From Paractinoplanes abujensis (lineage in GTDB: Bacteria; Actinomycetota; Actinomycetes; Mycobacteriales; Micromonosporaceae), in the NCBI RefSeq assembly GCF_014204895.1, contig NZ_JACHMF010000001.1, positions 9,052,001 through 9,116,000 on the forward strand: 64,000 bases of DNA, written 5' to 3'. Position 1 is the stretch's first letter. Each line of letters begins with the position of its first letter. Position numbers and translations under genes: made by a program. Below are positions 57,157 to 64,000 of this stretch, piece after piece. Under the pieces are notes generated by a model. That model ran no database searches, was not told where the DNA came from, and was given only the letters and a program-made list of their open reading frames with translations.

Positions 57157-57708
57157 ATGTCCGGCCTCTCGCTACCGCCCATCGAAGATCTCGAGCTCGA
57201 CGACCTCGCGTCGCTGCCCAAGCCCTACCGCTACGAGTTGCGTCAGGGCAACCTCGTGATCGCGGCCCCGTCCAGTTTCTGGCACAAGGTCATGGCCCGC
57301 CGCGTGCTGCTCATGCTGCACGCGTCGGGGCTCAACGTGTTCCAGGATCCCGGCGTACGGGGGGATCGGCCACGCGACAACCGGGTGCCCGACCTCGGCG
57401 TCGTCTCGCGCCTGCCGGCCGGCCGGGCCACCTACTCCAACCTGCCCGCGAGCTCGTTCAGCCTGGTCGTCGAGATCGTCAGCGAGGGCGCGGCCAACGG
57501 CGAGTACACGGACAAGGCCGCCTGGTACGCCGAGCACGGCATCCCGGAGTACTGGATCGTCGACCGGACGCCCGACCGGGCCGAGGACGATGCCTTCGTT
57601 CTGGTGCACCGGCTGTTGCTGGCCGGCGGCGAACCGATCTACGGACGGGAACGCAACGTGCTCCTGTCCGAACTGGAGACCGAGTATCCCGATTCAGCGG
57701 TTGGCTAA
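57157..57708 (+). CDS. Uma2 family endonuclease (DUF820)
   Basis: A 183-residue putative restriction-endonuclease-fold nuclease. The features are YRYELRQGNLVIAAPSSFWH, RVPDLGVVS with the metal-binding Asp, VVEIVSEGA with Glu, and WYAEHGIPEYWIVD with the catalytic Lys/aromatic pattern of the family (K in TDKAAWY). Families are numerous in actinobacteria and cyanobacteria and their targets are unknown. ATG 57157 (MSGLSLPPIEDLELDD). It sits between yebC and ruvC, which is not a conserved position and may be an insertion. Confidence 0.85.
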   Translation: MSGLSLPPIEDLELDDLASLPKPYRYELRQGNLVIAAPSSFWHKVMARRVLLMLHASGLNVFQDPGVRGDRPRDNRVPDLGVVSRLPAGRATYSNLPASSFSLVVEIVSEGAANGEYTDKAAWYAEHGIPEYWIVDRTPDRAEDDAFVLVHRLLLAGGEPIYGRERNVLLSELETEYPDSAVG

Positions 57709-57736
57709 TGTCGCTGGTCTATGTCCCGGGAATTCT

Positions 57737-58276
57737 TCAGTAATCGACGGAGAGCCACTGCATGGTTTGGATCAGGGTGGCGATGAGAAGCACCCCGAAC
57801 ACGATCCGGCGACCCACCGCGTGCCACTGCTGCCGCCGGTACGCCTGACACCACGCGATCCCGGCGTCGGCCCGCGCGACCACTCCGCTGCGCACTGTGC
57901 CGCCGACCAGTCCGGCCTTGCGCAGGGCCAGGCTGCCGCCCCGGCCGTAGACCTCTGGGGAGTACGCCGGAGGGCGCAGCACCCGCACGTCGACCTCGTA
58001 GATCTGCTCGTCGCGCCACTGCTTCGTGCGTACGGCCAGACGGTGTTGCAGGTATTCGCGCGCGGCGTCCGGCCGGCCCAGCAGCCGCCGGCGCCACGAC
58101 AACCGGCGCCAGTGCCCGGCCACGTCGGCCAGCACGTCCATGTAGATGTGAGCGGCCTCGGTGTCCCCGCCGACCAGCCGGTTCGTCTCCCGGCGGAGGT
58201 CGTCCAGGTGGGTCGCGACAAAGGTGACGTAGCCCGGTGGCGGCTCGTCGTCCATGGGTGGAACGAGATACATCAC
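57737..58276 (-). CDS. Hypothetical protein with C-terminal membrane helix
   Basis: A 179-residue protein. The cytoplasmic part is helical and Arg-rich (SWRRRLLGRPDAAREYLQHRLAVRTKQW), and a single hydrophobic helix (IVFGVLLIATLIQTMQWL) lies at the extreme C-terminus. It converges with the Uma2 gene (28 bp between stops) and diverges from ruvC. Family not recognised. The ATG at 58276 is used, with ATG 58255 as an alternative. Confidence 0.6.
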   Translation of the reverse strand: MMYLVPPMDDEPPPGYVTFVATHLDDLRRETNRLVGGDTEAAHIYMDVLADVAGHWRRLSWRRRLLGRPDAAREYLQHRLAVRTKQWRDEQIYEVDVRVLRPPAYSPEVYGRGGSLALRKAGLVGGTVRSGVVARADAGIAWCQAYRRQQWHAVGRRIVFGVLLIATLIQTMQWLSVDY

Positions 58277-58341
58277 TCACCCCCGCCCCTCATCGTCGAG
58301 GCGTGTCGCCGCCGGGCGCAAGAGGGCGGGGTATTAGGGTG

Positions 58342-58357
58342 TCGAACACACGTACGT
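58342..58357. promoter_or_regulatory. Probable LexA (SOS) box upstream of ruvC
   Basis: TCGAAC-ACAC-GTACGT matches the actinobacterial LexA consensus TCGAAC-N4-GTTCGA at 10 of 12 defined positions and ends 19 bases before the ruvC GTG. RuvCAB are DNA-damage-inducible in related bacteria, so SOS control fits. The right half is imperfect (GTACGT for GTTCGA). Confidence 0.6.
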
Positions 58358-58376
58358 GAGGCAGGGGAGGTCCGTG

Positions 58377-58910
58377 GTGCGCGTGCTCGGGATCGACCCG
58401 GGTCTCACCCGTTGCGGGGTCGGGGTCGTCGAGGGCGTGCCGGGCCGGCCGTGCAAGCTGGTCGGCTATTACGTGGTCTACACCGACCCCGACGACGACA
58501 TCTCGCTGCGCCTGCTGCATCTCGACCGTTCCCTGGGTGAGCTGGTGGCCGAGCACAGACCCGACAGCGTCGCCGTGGAGCGGGTGTTCTCCCAGCACAA
58601 CGTGCGGACGGTCATGGGCACCGCGCAGGCCAGCGCGGTCGGCGTGCTCTCCGGCGCCCGGGCCGGGCTCCCCGTCGAGACGTACACGCCGAGCGAGGTC
58701 AAGGCGGCCGTCACCGGCTCCGGCACGGCGGGCAAGGCGCAGGTGACGGCGATGGTCACGCGGCTGCTGTCGCTCGACGCGCCGCCCAAACCGGCCGACG
58801 CGGCCGACGCGCTCGCCCTCGCCATCTGCCACATCTGGCGCGGCGGCACCCGCGCCCGCATTCAAGCGGCCGCGGTGGCCGCCGCTCGGAGAGGGGTCAG
58901 GAAGCGATGA
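58377..58910 (+). CDS. ruvC: Crossover junction endodeoxyribonuclease RuvC
   Basis: A 177-residue Holliday junction resolvase with the RNase H fold. The catalytic acids are in [12 protein letters not shown] (Asp), [11 protein letters not shown] (Glu) and [14 protein letters not shown] (Asp, Asp). It cleaves four-way junctions symmetrically with RuvAB. GTG 58377 is chosen because GGGGAGG ends six bases upstream; GTG 58374 would add one Val. The gene starts the ruvCAB operon; ruvA overlaps by ATGA. Confidence 0.95.
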   Translation: MRVLGIDPGLTRCGVGVVEGVPGRPCKLVGYYVVYTDPDDDISLRLLHLDRSLGELVAEHRPDSVAVERVFSQHNVRTVMGTAQASAVGVLSGARAGLPVETYTPSEVKAAVTGSGTAGKAQVTAMVTRLLSLDAPPKPADAADALALAICHIWRGGTRARIQAAAVAAARRGVRKR

Positions 58911-59509
58911 TTGCCAGCGTGCGCGGGGTGGTGGCGGCGATCATGCCGGATGGCGCGGTCATCGAGGTCGGCGGCGTCGGCCTGCAGGTGCAGTGCGCCC
59001 CGGGCACCCTGGCCGGCCTGAAAGCGGGCGCCGAGGCCCGGCTGGCCACCAGCATGGTGGTGCGGGAGGACTCGCTGACCCTGTACGGCTTTGCCGACGA
59101 CGACGAGAAGCACCTGTTCGAGCTGCTGCAGACGGCCAGCGGGGTCGGCCCCCGGCTGGCCCAGGCCGTGCTGGCCGTGCACCAGCCCGAGACCGTGCGC
59201 CGGGCGATCGCCGGGGGCGACCTGGCCACGTTGACCCGGGTGCCCGGCATCGGCAAGAAGGGCGCCGAGCGCATGGTGCTCGAGCTGCGCGATCGCATCG
59301 GCCCGATGCCCACGGTCGAGGGCGGCCCGGCCGGGGTGCTCAACGGCGCCTGGCACGACCAGGTGCGCCAGGGTGTGCTCGCGCTGGGCTGGTCCGCCGT
59401 GCAGGCCGACCAGGCGGTGGCCGCGGTCGCCGAGAGCATCGACGGCGACGTCCCGCCCGTGCCCGAGCTGCTGCGCCGGGCCATCCGGCTGCTGGGCAAG
59501 ACCCGATGA
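58907..59509 (+). CDS. ruvA: Holliday junction branch migration protein RuvA
   Basis: A 200-residue RuvA. The N-terminal OB fold starts [25 protein letters not shown], two helix-hairpin-helix motifs follow ([17 protein letters not shown] and [22 protein letters not shown]), and a flexible linker leads to domain III at about 150-200, which contacts RuvB. It binds the junction and loads RuvB. The start ATG overlaps ruvC's TGA; its own end overlaps ruvB by ATGA. Confidence 0.95.
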   Translation: MIASVRGVVAAIMPDGAVIEVGGVGLQVQCAPGTLAGLKAGAEARLATSMVVREDSLTLYGFADDDEKHLFELLQTASGVGPRLAQAVLAVHQPETVRRAIAGGDLATLTRVPGIGKKGAERMVLELRDRIGPMPTVEGGPAGVLNGAWHDQVRQGVLALGWSAVQADQAVAAVAESIDGDVPPVPELLRRAIRLLGKTR

Positions 59510-60537
59510 GCGACCTGGTCTCGGCCGACGCGGGCGACGACGAGCTCGACGCCGAGGCGAGCGTCCGCCCGCGCCGCCTGGCCGACTTCATCGCCCAGCA
59601 CCGCGTCCGCGACCAGCTGGAACTCCTGCTCAAGGGCGCGATGGGCCGTGGCACCCCACCCGACCACATCCTGCTGTCGGGGCCACCCGGCTTGGGTAAG
59701 ACCACCCTGGCCAACATCACCGCGGCTGAGCTGGGGACGGGGATCCGGACGACGAGCGGGCCGGTGATCGAGCGGTCGGGGGATCTGGCCGCGATCCTGA
59801 CCAGCCTCGGGCCCGGCGACGTGTTGTTCATCGACGAGATCCACCGCATCGCCAAGCCGGCCGAGGAGCTGCTCTACAGCGCGATGGAGGACTTCCGGGT
59901 CGACGTGATCGTGGGCAAGGGGCCCGGGGCCACCGCGATCCCGATCGATGTCGAGCCGTTCACGCTGGTGGGGGCGACGACACGGGCCGGTCTGCTGTCG
60001 GGGCCGATGCGTGACCGGTTCGGGTTCGTGGCACATCTCGACTTCTATTCGCCTGAGGATCTCGACTCGCTGCTGCACCGGTCGGCCCGCATTCTGGGGG
60101 TGCCGATCACCGAGGGCGGCGCGGCCGAGATCGCGGGCCGGTCGCGAGGCACCCCGCGTATCGCGAATCGCCTGCTCAGGCGCGTGCGGGACTTCGCCGA
60201 GGTGCGGGCCGACGGGGTCGTGACCGAGCAGACGGCGCGCGAGGCGCTCAAGGTGTACGACGTGGACGCTCTGGGCCTGGACCGGCTCGACCGGGCCGTG
60301 CTGCGCGCGCTGATCGAGTCGTTCAAGGGTGGCCCGGTCGGTCTGTCCACGCTGGCGGTTGCCGTCGGCGAGCAGTCCGACACCGTCGAGGAGGTCTGCG
60401 AGCCTTTTCTCGTACGGGCGGGGTTGCTCGCGCGGACGCCGCGCGGGCGGGTCGCGACCGAGGCGGGCTGGGCCCATTTGGGAAAGACGCCGCCGTCCGG
60501 CACGATCCAAGGTGATTTGTTCGCGCGGGATGCGTGA
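59506..60537 (+). CDS. ruvB: Holliday junction branch migration helicase RuvB
   Basis: A 343-residue AAA+ ATPase. Walker [10 protein letters not shown] (59-67), Walker [25 protein letters not shown], sensor 1 [20 protein letters not shown] and a C-terminal winged helix ([22 protein letters not shown]) are all intact. It forms the hexameric motor for branch migration. It overlaps ruvA (ATGA). It is followed by a 147-bp gap before yajC, which probably contains a new promoter. Confidence 0.97.
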   Translation: MSDLVSADAGDDELDAEASVRPRRLADFIAQHRVRDQLELLLKGAMGRGTPPDHILLSGPPGLGKTTLANITAAELGTGIRTTSGPVIERSGDLAAILTSLGPGDVLFIDEIHRIAKPAEELLYSAMEDFRVDVIVGKGPGATAIPIDVEPFTLVGATTRAGLLSGPMRDRFGFVAHLDFYSPEDLDSLLHRSARILGVPITEGGAAEIAGRSRGTPRIANRLLRRVRDFAEVRADGVVTEQTAREALKVYDVDALGLDRLDRAVLRALIESFKGGPVGLSTLAVAVGEQSDTVEEVCEPFLVRAGLLARTPRGRVATEAGWAHLGKTPPSGTIQGDLFARDA

Positions 60538-60684
60538 AATCCCCTCGTAATGCGAACGTGATGTGTGCCGCATTCGGACTTCCCAGGTTGACCGATTAGA
60601 CTCGCCGCGGTTCAACCCGGGATGTGCTTATCGCCCCGGTGCGCGTGATCCGCGCCGCCGGCGGCCAACGGAAGGCTTTAATTC

Positions 60685-61071
60685 GTGATTCAGGCAGCCG
60701 AGGCATCCGGCGGTGGCAGCTTCACGCCGCTGCTCCTCATCGTTCTGCTCTTCGCCGTGATGTATTTCCTGATGATCCGGCCGCAGCAGAAGCGGCGCCG
60801 TGAGGCTCAGCAGATGCAGAACGCCCTGGGCCCGGGCGACCGCATCGTCACCATCGGCGGCCTGCACGGCACGGTCGTCTCCGTCGACGACGACGTGGTG
60901 ACCCTCGACATCGCCGACGGTGTGCACGTGCAGTTCGCCCGCCCGGCGATCGCCCGCGTCCTGCCCGCCGAGTCCGTCGAACCCGTGGCCGAGACGATCG
61001 AGGAGCCCCTCGAGCCCGTGGTGGAGGAGCCGGTTGTCGACCCGGTGACCGATACGCGTAAAAAGGACTGA
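60685..61071 (+). CDS. yajC: Preprotein translocase subunit YajC
   Basis: A 128-residue membrane protein with one N-terminal TM helix (FTPLLLIVLLFAVMYFLMI), the basic RPQQKRRREAQ sequence, and the LGPGDRIVTIGGLHGTVVSVDDDVVTLDIADGV strand cluster (pieces) typical of YajC. A long acidic C-terminal tail (ESVEPVAETIEEPLEP) follows. It is part of the SecDF-YajC complex that assists Sec protein export. GTG start at 60685. secD follows 134 bp later after a hairpin. Confidence 0.95.
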   Translation: MIQAAEASGGGSFTPLLLIVLLFAVMYFLMIRPQQKRRREAQQMQNALGPGDRIVTIGGLHGTVVSVDDDVVTLDIADGVHVQFARPAIARVLPAESVEPVAETIEEPLEPVVEEPVVDPVTDTRKKD

Positions 61072-61087
61072 CGTTAGTCCCTACGGG

Positions 61088-61120
61088 CCGGCCCGCGGCG
61101 ACTTCTAGCTGCCGGGCCGG
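61088..61120. terminator. Hairpin between yajC and secD
   Basis: Inverted repeat CCGGCCCG (61088-61095) / CGGGCCGG (61113-61120) with a 17-base loop lies 17 bases after the yajC stop. No T-run follows, so it may be a partial terminator or a processing site within one operon. Confidence 0.4.
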
Positions 61121-61205
61121 TTCGTCGGGCGTGCGCGGACGCAGCCGCGTGAACGTGACCGACCAGAACAGACCAGAGCCGTAAGACAACAGGGAGACCG
61201 AAGCC

Positions 61206-63098
61206 GTGGCACGACCACCACAGGGACAGATGCATCCCGGACGGCAGCTAGCCGTGCTCGGCGGAATCTTCGTCGTCCTGTACCTGCTGGTTTTCTTCAC
61301 GGGCGGTGCGAGCGGCAGCTTCACCGACCGTCTGCACCCCAAGCTCGGTCTCGACCTGGTGGGTGGCACGCAGGCCACGTACATCGCGTCGGTGCAGGGC
61401 GGTCAGGTGCCGTCGAAGGAGAGCATGGAGCAGGCCCGCGAGATCATCGACCAGCGCGTCAACGCGCTGGGCGTCTCCGAGGCCGAGGTCGTCATCCAGG
61501 GTGACCGCAACATCGTGGTCTCGCTCGCGGGCAAGGCCGACGACCAGCTCAAGGACCTGTCGCAGGCCGCCCAGATGCGGTTCCGCCTGCTGATCGGCAC
61601 GACCGGTGACGTCTCCTCGGTCGCGCTGAACCCGCCGTCGGCGCAGCCCAGCGGCGCGGCCTCGTCGGGCAGCGCCCCGGCCTCGGCTCCGGCCGCCCCG
61701 GGCGGCAGCGCGCCCGCCGCCACCAGCAGCCCGTCGTCGGGCGGCCAGGGCGGTGGCGAGGTGGCCAAGGCCCCGACGCCGACCCCGACCCCGAGCGCGC
61801 CGGCCCCGTCGGCCTCCGCCCCCGCGGAGGCGCCGGTCTCGGCCGAGCAGCAGGCGCAGCGCGCCGACGTGGAGAAGAAGGTGGGCGCGGCCGCGTGGGC
61901 CGCGGCCGAGAAGCTGACCGCCCCGGTCGACCTGAGCAGCAACCCCGAGGCGGGCAAGCCGTTCGCGCCCTTCGCCAAGCTGACCGGCCCCGAGGTCGGC
62001 GTGCTGCCGGCGAAGATGCAGTTCAACGTGCCGACGATCAGCTGCAAGCAGCTCGACGACCGGCCCAACGGCACGATCGACGACGTCAAGTCCGAGGCCG
62101 CCGTCTGCTACCAGAGCGCCAAGGTGCTGCTGGACAAGGCCGAGGTCGTCGGGGACGACATCTCCAAGGCCAGCCCGCAGATCGAGCAGCAGTCGGGCCA
62201 GTGGGTCGTCTCGCTCGACTTCAAGAGCGAGGGTTCGGCCAAGTGGGCCGCGCTCACCCGCAAGGCGTACGAGGCCACCCAGAGCGACCCGTGCTTCGTG
62301 GCCGCCCAGTCGCTCTACGGCCAGGTCGACCACTGCGCCGTGGCCGTGGTGCTCGACAAGACCGTGGTCTCGGCCCCGCAGATCCAGGGCGTGCTCAGCG
62401 GCACCTCGCAGATCACCGGCCAGTTCAACTCGTCGTCGGCGAAGCAGCTGGCCGACCAGCTCAACTTCGGCGCGCTGCCGGTCACGTTCACCTCGGGCCC
62501 GGCCCAGACCGTCTCGGCCACCCTGGGCATCCAGCAGCTGCAGGCCGGTCTGCTGGCCGCCGCGATCGGCATGGGCCTGGTCGCGATCTACGCGTTCTTC
62601 TACTACCGCCTGCTCGGCTCCGTGATCTTCCTGAGCTTGATCATCTCGGGTCTGCTCACCTTCGGCGCGCTGGTCGTGCTGGGCCGGTCGATGGGCTTCA
62701 CCCTGACCCTGGCCGGCATCGCCGGTTTCATCGTCTCGCTGGGTGTCGCGGCCGACTCGTTCGTCATCTACTTCGAGAGACTCAAGGACGAGATCCACGA
62801 GGGCCGAAGTCCGCGCAGTGCGGTGCCCCGAGCCTGGGTCCGCGCCCGGCGTACGATCATCTCGGCCAACGCGATCACGATCCTGGCCGCGGTCGTGCTC
62901 TACATCGTCTCGGTCGGCGCGGTGCAGGGCTTCGCCTTCGCGCTGGGTCTGTCGACGGTTCTGGACCTGCTCGTGGTGTTCCTCTTCCGTCACCCGATCA
63001 TGACGATGTTCGCGAGCACCAAGGCGTTCCTGTCGCCGCGGGTCAGCGGTCTCGGCCGTGTCCTGCGCCGCGCTTCGACCGACCCCAAGGAGGCCTGA
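61206..63098 (+). CDS. secD: Protein translocase subunit SecD
   Basis: A 630-residue RND-superfamily translocase. A TM helix near 15-35 precedes the P1 domain with LHPKLGLDLVGGTQATYIA and the paired sequence DQRVNALGVSEAEVVIQGDRNIVV. The C-terminal half has five TM helices and the GVAADSFVIYFERLKDE motif with the proton-relay Asp, plus the conserved ALPVTF. A Pro/Ala/Ser-rich linker (residues about 140-220) splits the periplasmic domain and is longer than usual. It works with SecF and YajC to complete Sec export using the proton gradient. Start GTG 61206. Confidence 0.97.
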   Translation: MARPPQGQMHPGRQLAVLGGIFVVLYLLVFFTGGASGSFTDRLHPKLGLDLVGGTQATYIASVQGGQVPSKESMEQAREIIDQRVNALGVSEAEVVIQGDRNIVVSLAGKADDQLKDLSQAAQMRFRLLIGTTGDVSSVALNPPSAQPSGAASSGSAPASAPAAPGGSAPAATSSPSSGGQGGGEVAKAPTPTPTPSAPAPSASAPAEAPVSAEQQAQRADVEKKVGAAAWAAAEKLTAPVDLSSNPEAGKPFAPFAKLTGPEVGVLPAKMQFNVPTISCKQLDDRPNGTIDDVKSEAAVCYQSAKVLLDKAEVVGDDISKASPQIEQQSGQWVVSLDFKSEGSAKWAALTRKAYEATQSDPCFVAAQSLYGQVDHCAVAVVLDKTVVSAPQIQGVLSGTSQITGQFNSSSAKQLADQLNFGALPVTFTSGPAQTVSATLGIQQLQAGLLAAAIGMGLVAIYAFFYYRLLGSVIFLSLIISGLLTFGALVVLGRSMGFTLTLAGIAGFIVSLGVAADSFVIYFERLKDEIHEGRSPRSAVPRAWVRARRTIISANAITILAAVVLYIVSVGAVQGFAFALGLSTVLDLLVVFLFRHPIMTMFASTKAFLSPRVSGLGRVLRRASTDPKEA

Positions 63099-63099
63099 C

Positions 63100-64000
63100 A
63101 TGGCCCGCGAAGGTCTCGCCGCCCGCTTGTACGCGGGTGAGGCAAACGTCAACATCATCGGCAAGCGGAAGATCTGGTTCGCGATCGCCGCGGCGCTGGT
63201 GCTGCTCTCGATCGGCAGTTTCGCGATCAACCGGTTCCACCTGGGCATCGAGTTCGCCGGTGGCACGTCGTTCAGCGTGCCGGCCAAGGTCGGCGACGAC
63301 CGGACCCTGACCCAGGCCGAGGCGTCCGAGGCCGTCGAGCGGGCGATCCAGTCGGTCGACCCGGCGGCCGAGATCGGCGCCGCCCAGCAGGTCGGTCTGA
63401 CCGGCGGCGACCAGCGGTTCACGGTCCGCGCGTCGGCGATGACCGCGCAGCAGGCCGAGGCGGCCAAGGCGGCCCTGGTCGAGGACCTGGGCGTGCCGGC
63501 TGGGGAGATCAGCGACGACCAGGTGTCGGCCGCCTGGGGTGGTCAGGTGACCCGGCAGGCCATGCTCGGCCTGGTCATCTTCCTCGTGCTGGTGATGGTC
63601 TATCTGATCGTCCGGTTCGAGTGGCGGATGGCCGTCGCGGCGATCTCGTCGCTGCTGCTCGACCTGATCGTCACCGCGGGCATCTACTCGCTCGTCGGGT
63701 TCGAGGTCACGCCGTCCACGGTGATCGGCTTCCTGACGATTCTGGGTTATTCGCTGTACGACGTGGTGGTGGTGTTCGACAAGGTGCAGGAGAACACCCG
63801 CGGCATCACGGCGGGCAGCACGCGCACCTACAGCGAGGCCGCCAACCTGGCGGTCAACCAGACCCTGATGCGCTCGATCAACACCGGTCTGGTGGCGCTG
63901 CTGCCGGTCGGTGGTCTGCTCTTCATCGGGGCCGGCCTGCTCGGCGCGGGCACGCTGAAGGACCTCGGCCTGGTGCTGTTCGTCGGTATGGGCCTGGGCG
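63100..64000 (+). CDS. secF: Protein translocase subunit SecF (3' end outside window)
   Basis: The first 300 residues of SecF are visible. TM1 (IWFAIAAALVLLSIGSFAI) is followed by GIEFAGGTSF, the P1-like segment, and then TM2 to TM4 with TVIGFLTILGYSLYDVVVVFDKVQENTRG carrying the functionally essential Asp/Asn-rich proton-relay region, and LMRSINTGLVALLPVGGLLFIGAG. AAGGAGG (63087-63093) lies in the end of secD seven bases before ATG 63100. The reading frame continues past the window edge. Confidence 0.95.
   Translation, partial: MAREGLAARLYAGEANVNIIGKRKIWFAIAAALVLLSIGSFAINRFHLGIEFAGGTSFSVPAKVGDDRTLTQAEASEAVERAIQSVDPAAEIGAAQQVGLTGGDQRFTVRASAMTAQQAEAAKAALVEDLGVPAGEISDDQVSAAWGGQVTRQAMLGLVIFLVLVMVYLIVRFEWRMAVAAISSLLLDLIVTAGIYSLVGFEVTPSTVIGFLTILGYSLYDVVVVFDKVQENTRGITAGSTRTYSEAANLAVNQTLMRSINTGLVALLPVGGLLFIGAGLLGAGTLKDLGLVLFVGMGLG

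Noticed and set aside
61248..63467. 739-aa minus-strand frame over secD/secF
   Set aside because: Low-complexity Arg/Gly/Asp/His shadow of secD and secF.

Overview
The window is about 72% G+C chromosomal DNA from a high-GC actinobacterium, most likely a member of the Micromonosporaceae (Actinoplanes-like). The grounds are the phosphatidylinositol-mannoside genes (pgsA, acyltransferase, pimA), a coenzyme F420-dependent oxidoreductase, EF-G2, small actinobacterial DUF families, frequent GTG starts with GTGA/ATGA overlaps, and the pdxT-yebC-ruvCAB-yajC-secD-secF order. I found no rRNA, tRNA, CRISPR array, insertion sequence or prophage. It looks like core and semi-core chromosome.

Layout. 1-8.2 kb: end of a methyltransferase, a phospholipase D-family enzyme, a protein-isoaspartate-methyltransferase-like gene, a MarR/pirin pair with matching operators, and an HTH/Clp-N pair with twin operators and a leaderless-type promoter. 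8.4-13.7 kb: a PAS-GAF-PP2C-HATPase regulator, then a repeat-rich stretch with three different tandem arrays around a membrane-helix channel-like gene. 13.8-31.5 kb: small membrane proteins and lipoproteins, a BrkB/YihY protein, a phytoene-desaturase-like oxidoreductase, a glycosyltransferase, an ABC exporter with its own two-component system, an AraC/VOC pair, a nucleotidyltransferase, RecQ and an F420 enzyme. 31.6-41 kb: NagZ-like GH3, a DUF1206 / MscS / holin-like / DUF3618 / DUF4235 / CspA envelope-stress neighbourhood, aldo-keto reductase, trans-aconitate methyltransferase and an adenosine-deaminase-like enzyme. 41-48 kb: an exported modular metalloprotease downstream of an OmpR-type two-component system, an ADP-ribosylglycohydrolase, a diguanylate cyclase and a HIT hydrolase. 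48-64 kb: EF-G2, the PIM biosynthesis operon, pdxS (inverted), pdxT, yebC, ruvCAB with a LexA-like box, and yajC-secD-secF (cut by the window end).

How genes work together: pgsA, the acyltransferase and pimA make phosphatidylinositol and its mannosides. PdxS and PdxT form PLP synthase although their genes are no longer adjacent. RuvC, RuvA and RuvB process Holliday junctions. YajC, SecD and SecF assist Sec translocation. The most striking non-gene signal is a strongly over-represented palindrome, CCGTACGG (core CGTACG), spread through genes on both strands and in all reading frames. It resembles a highly iterated palindrome and has no explanation from the annotated features.
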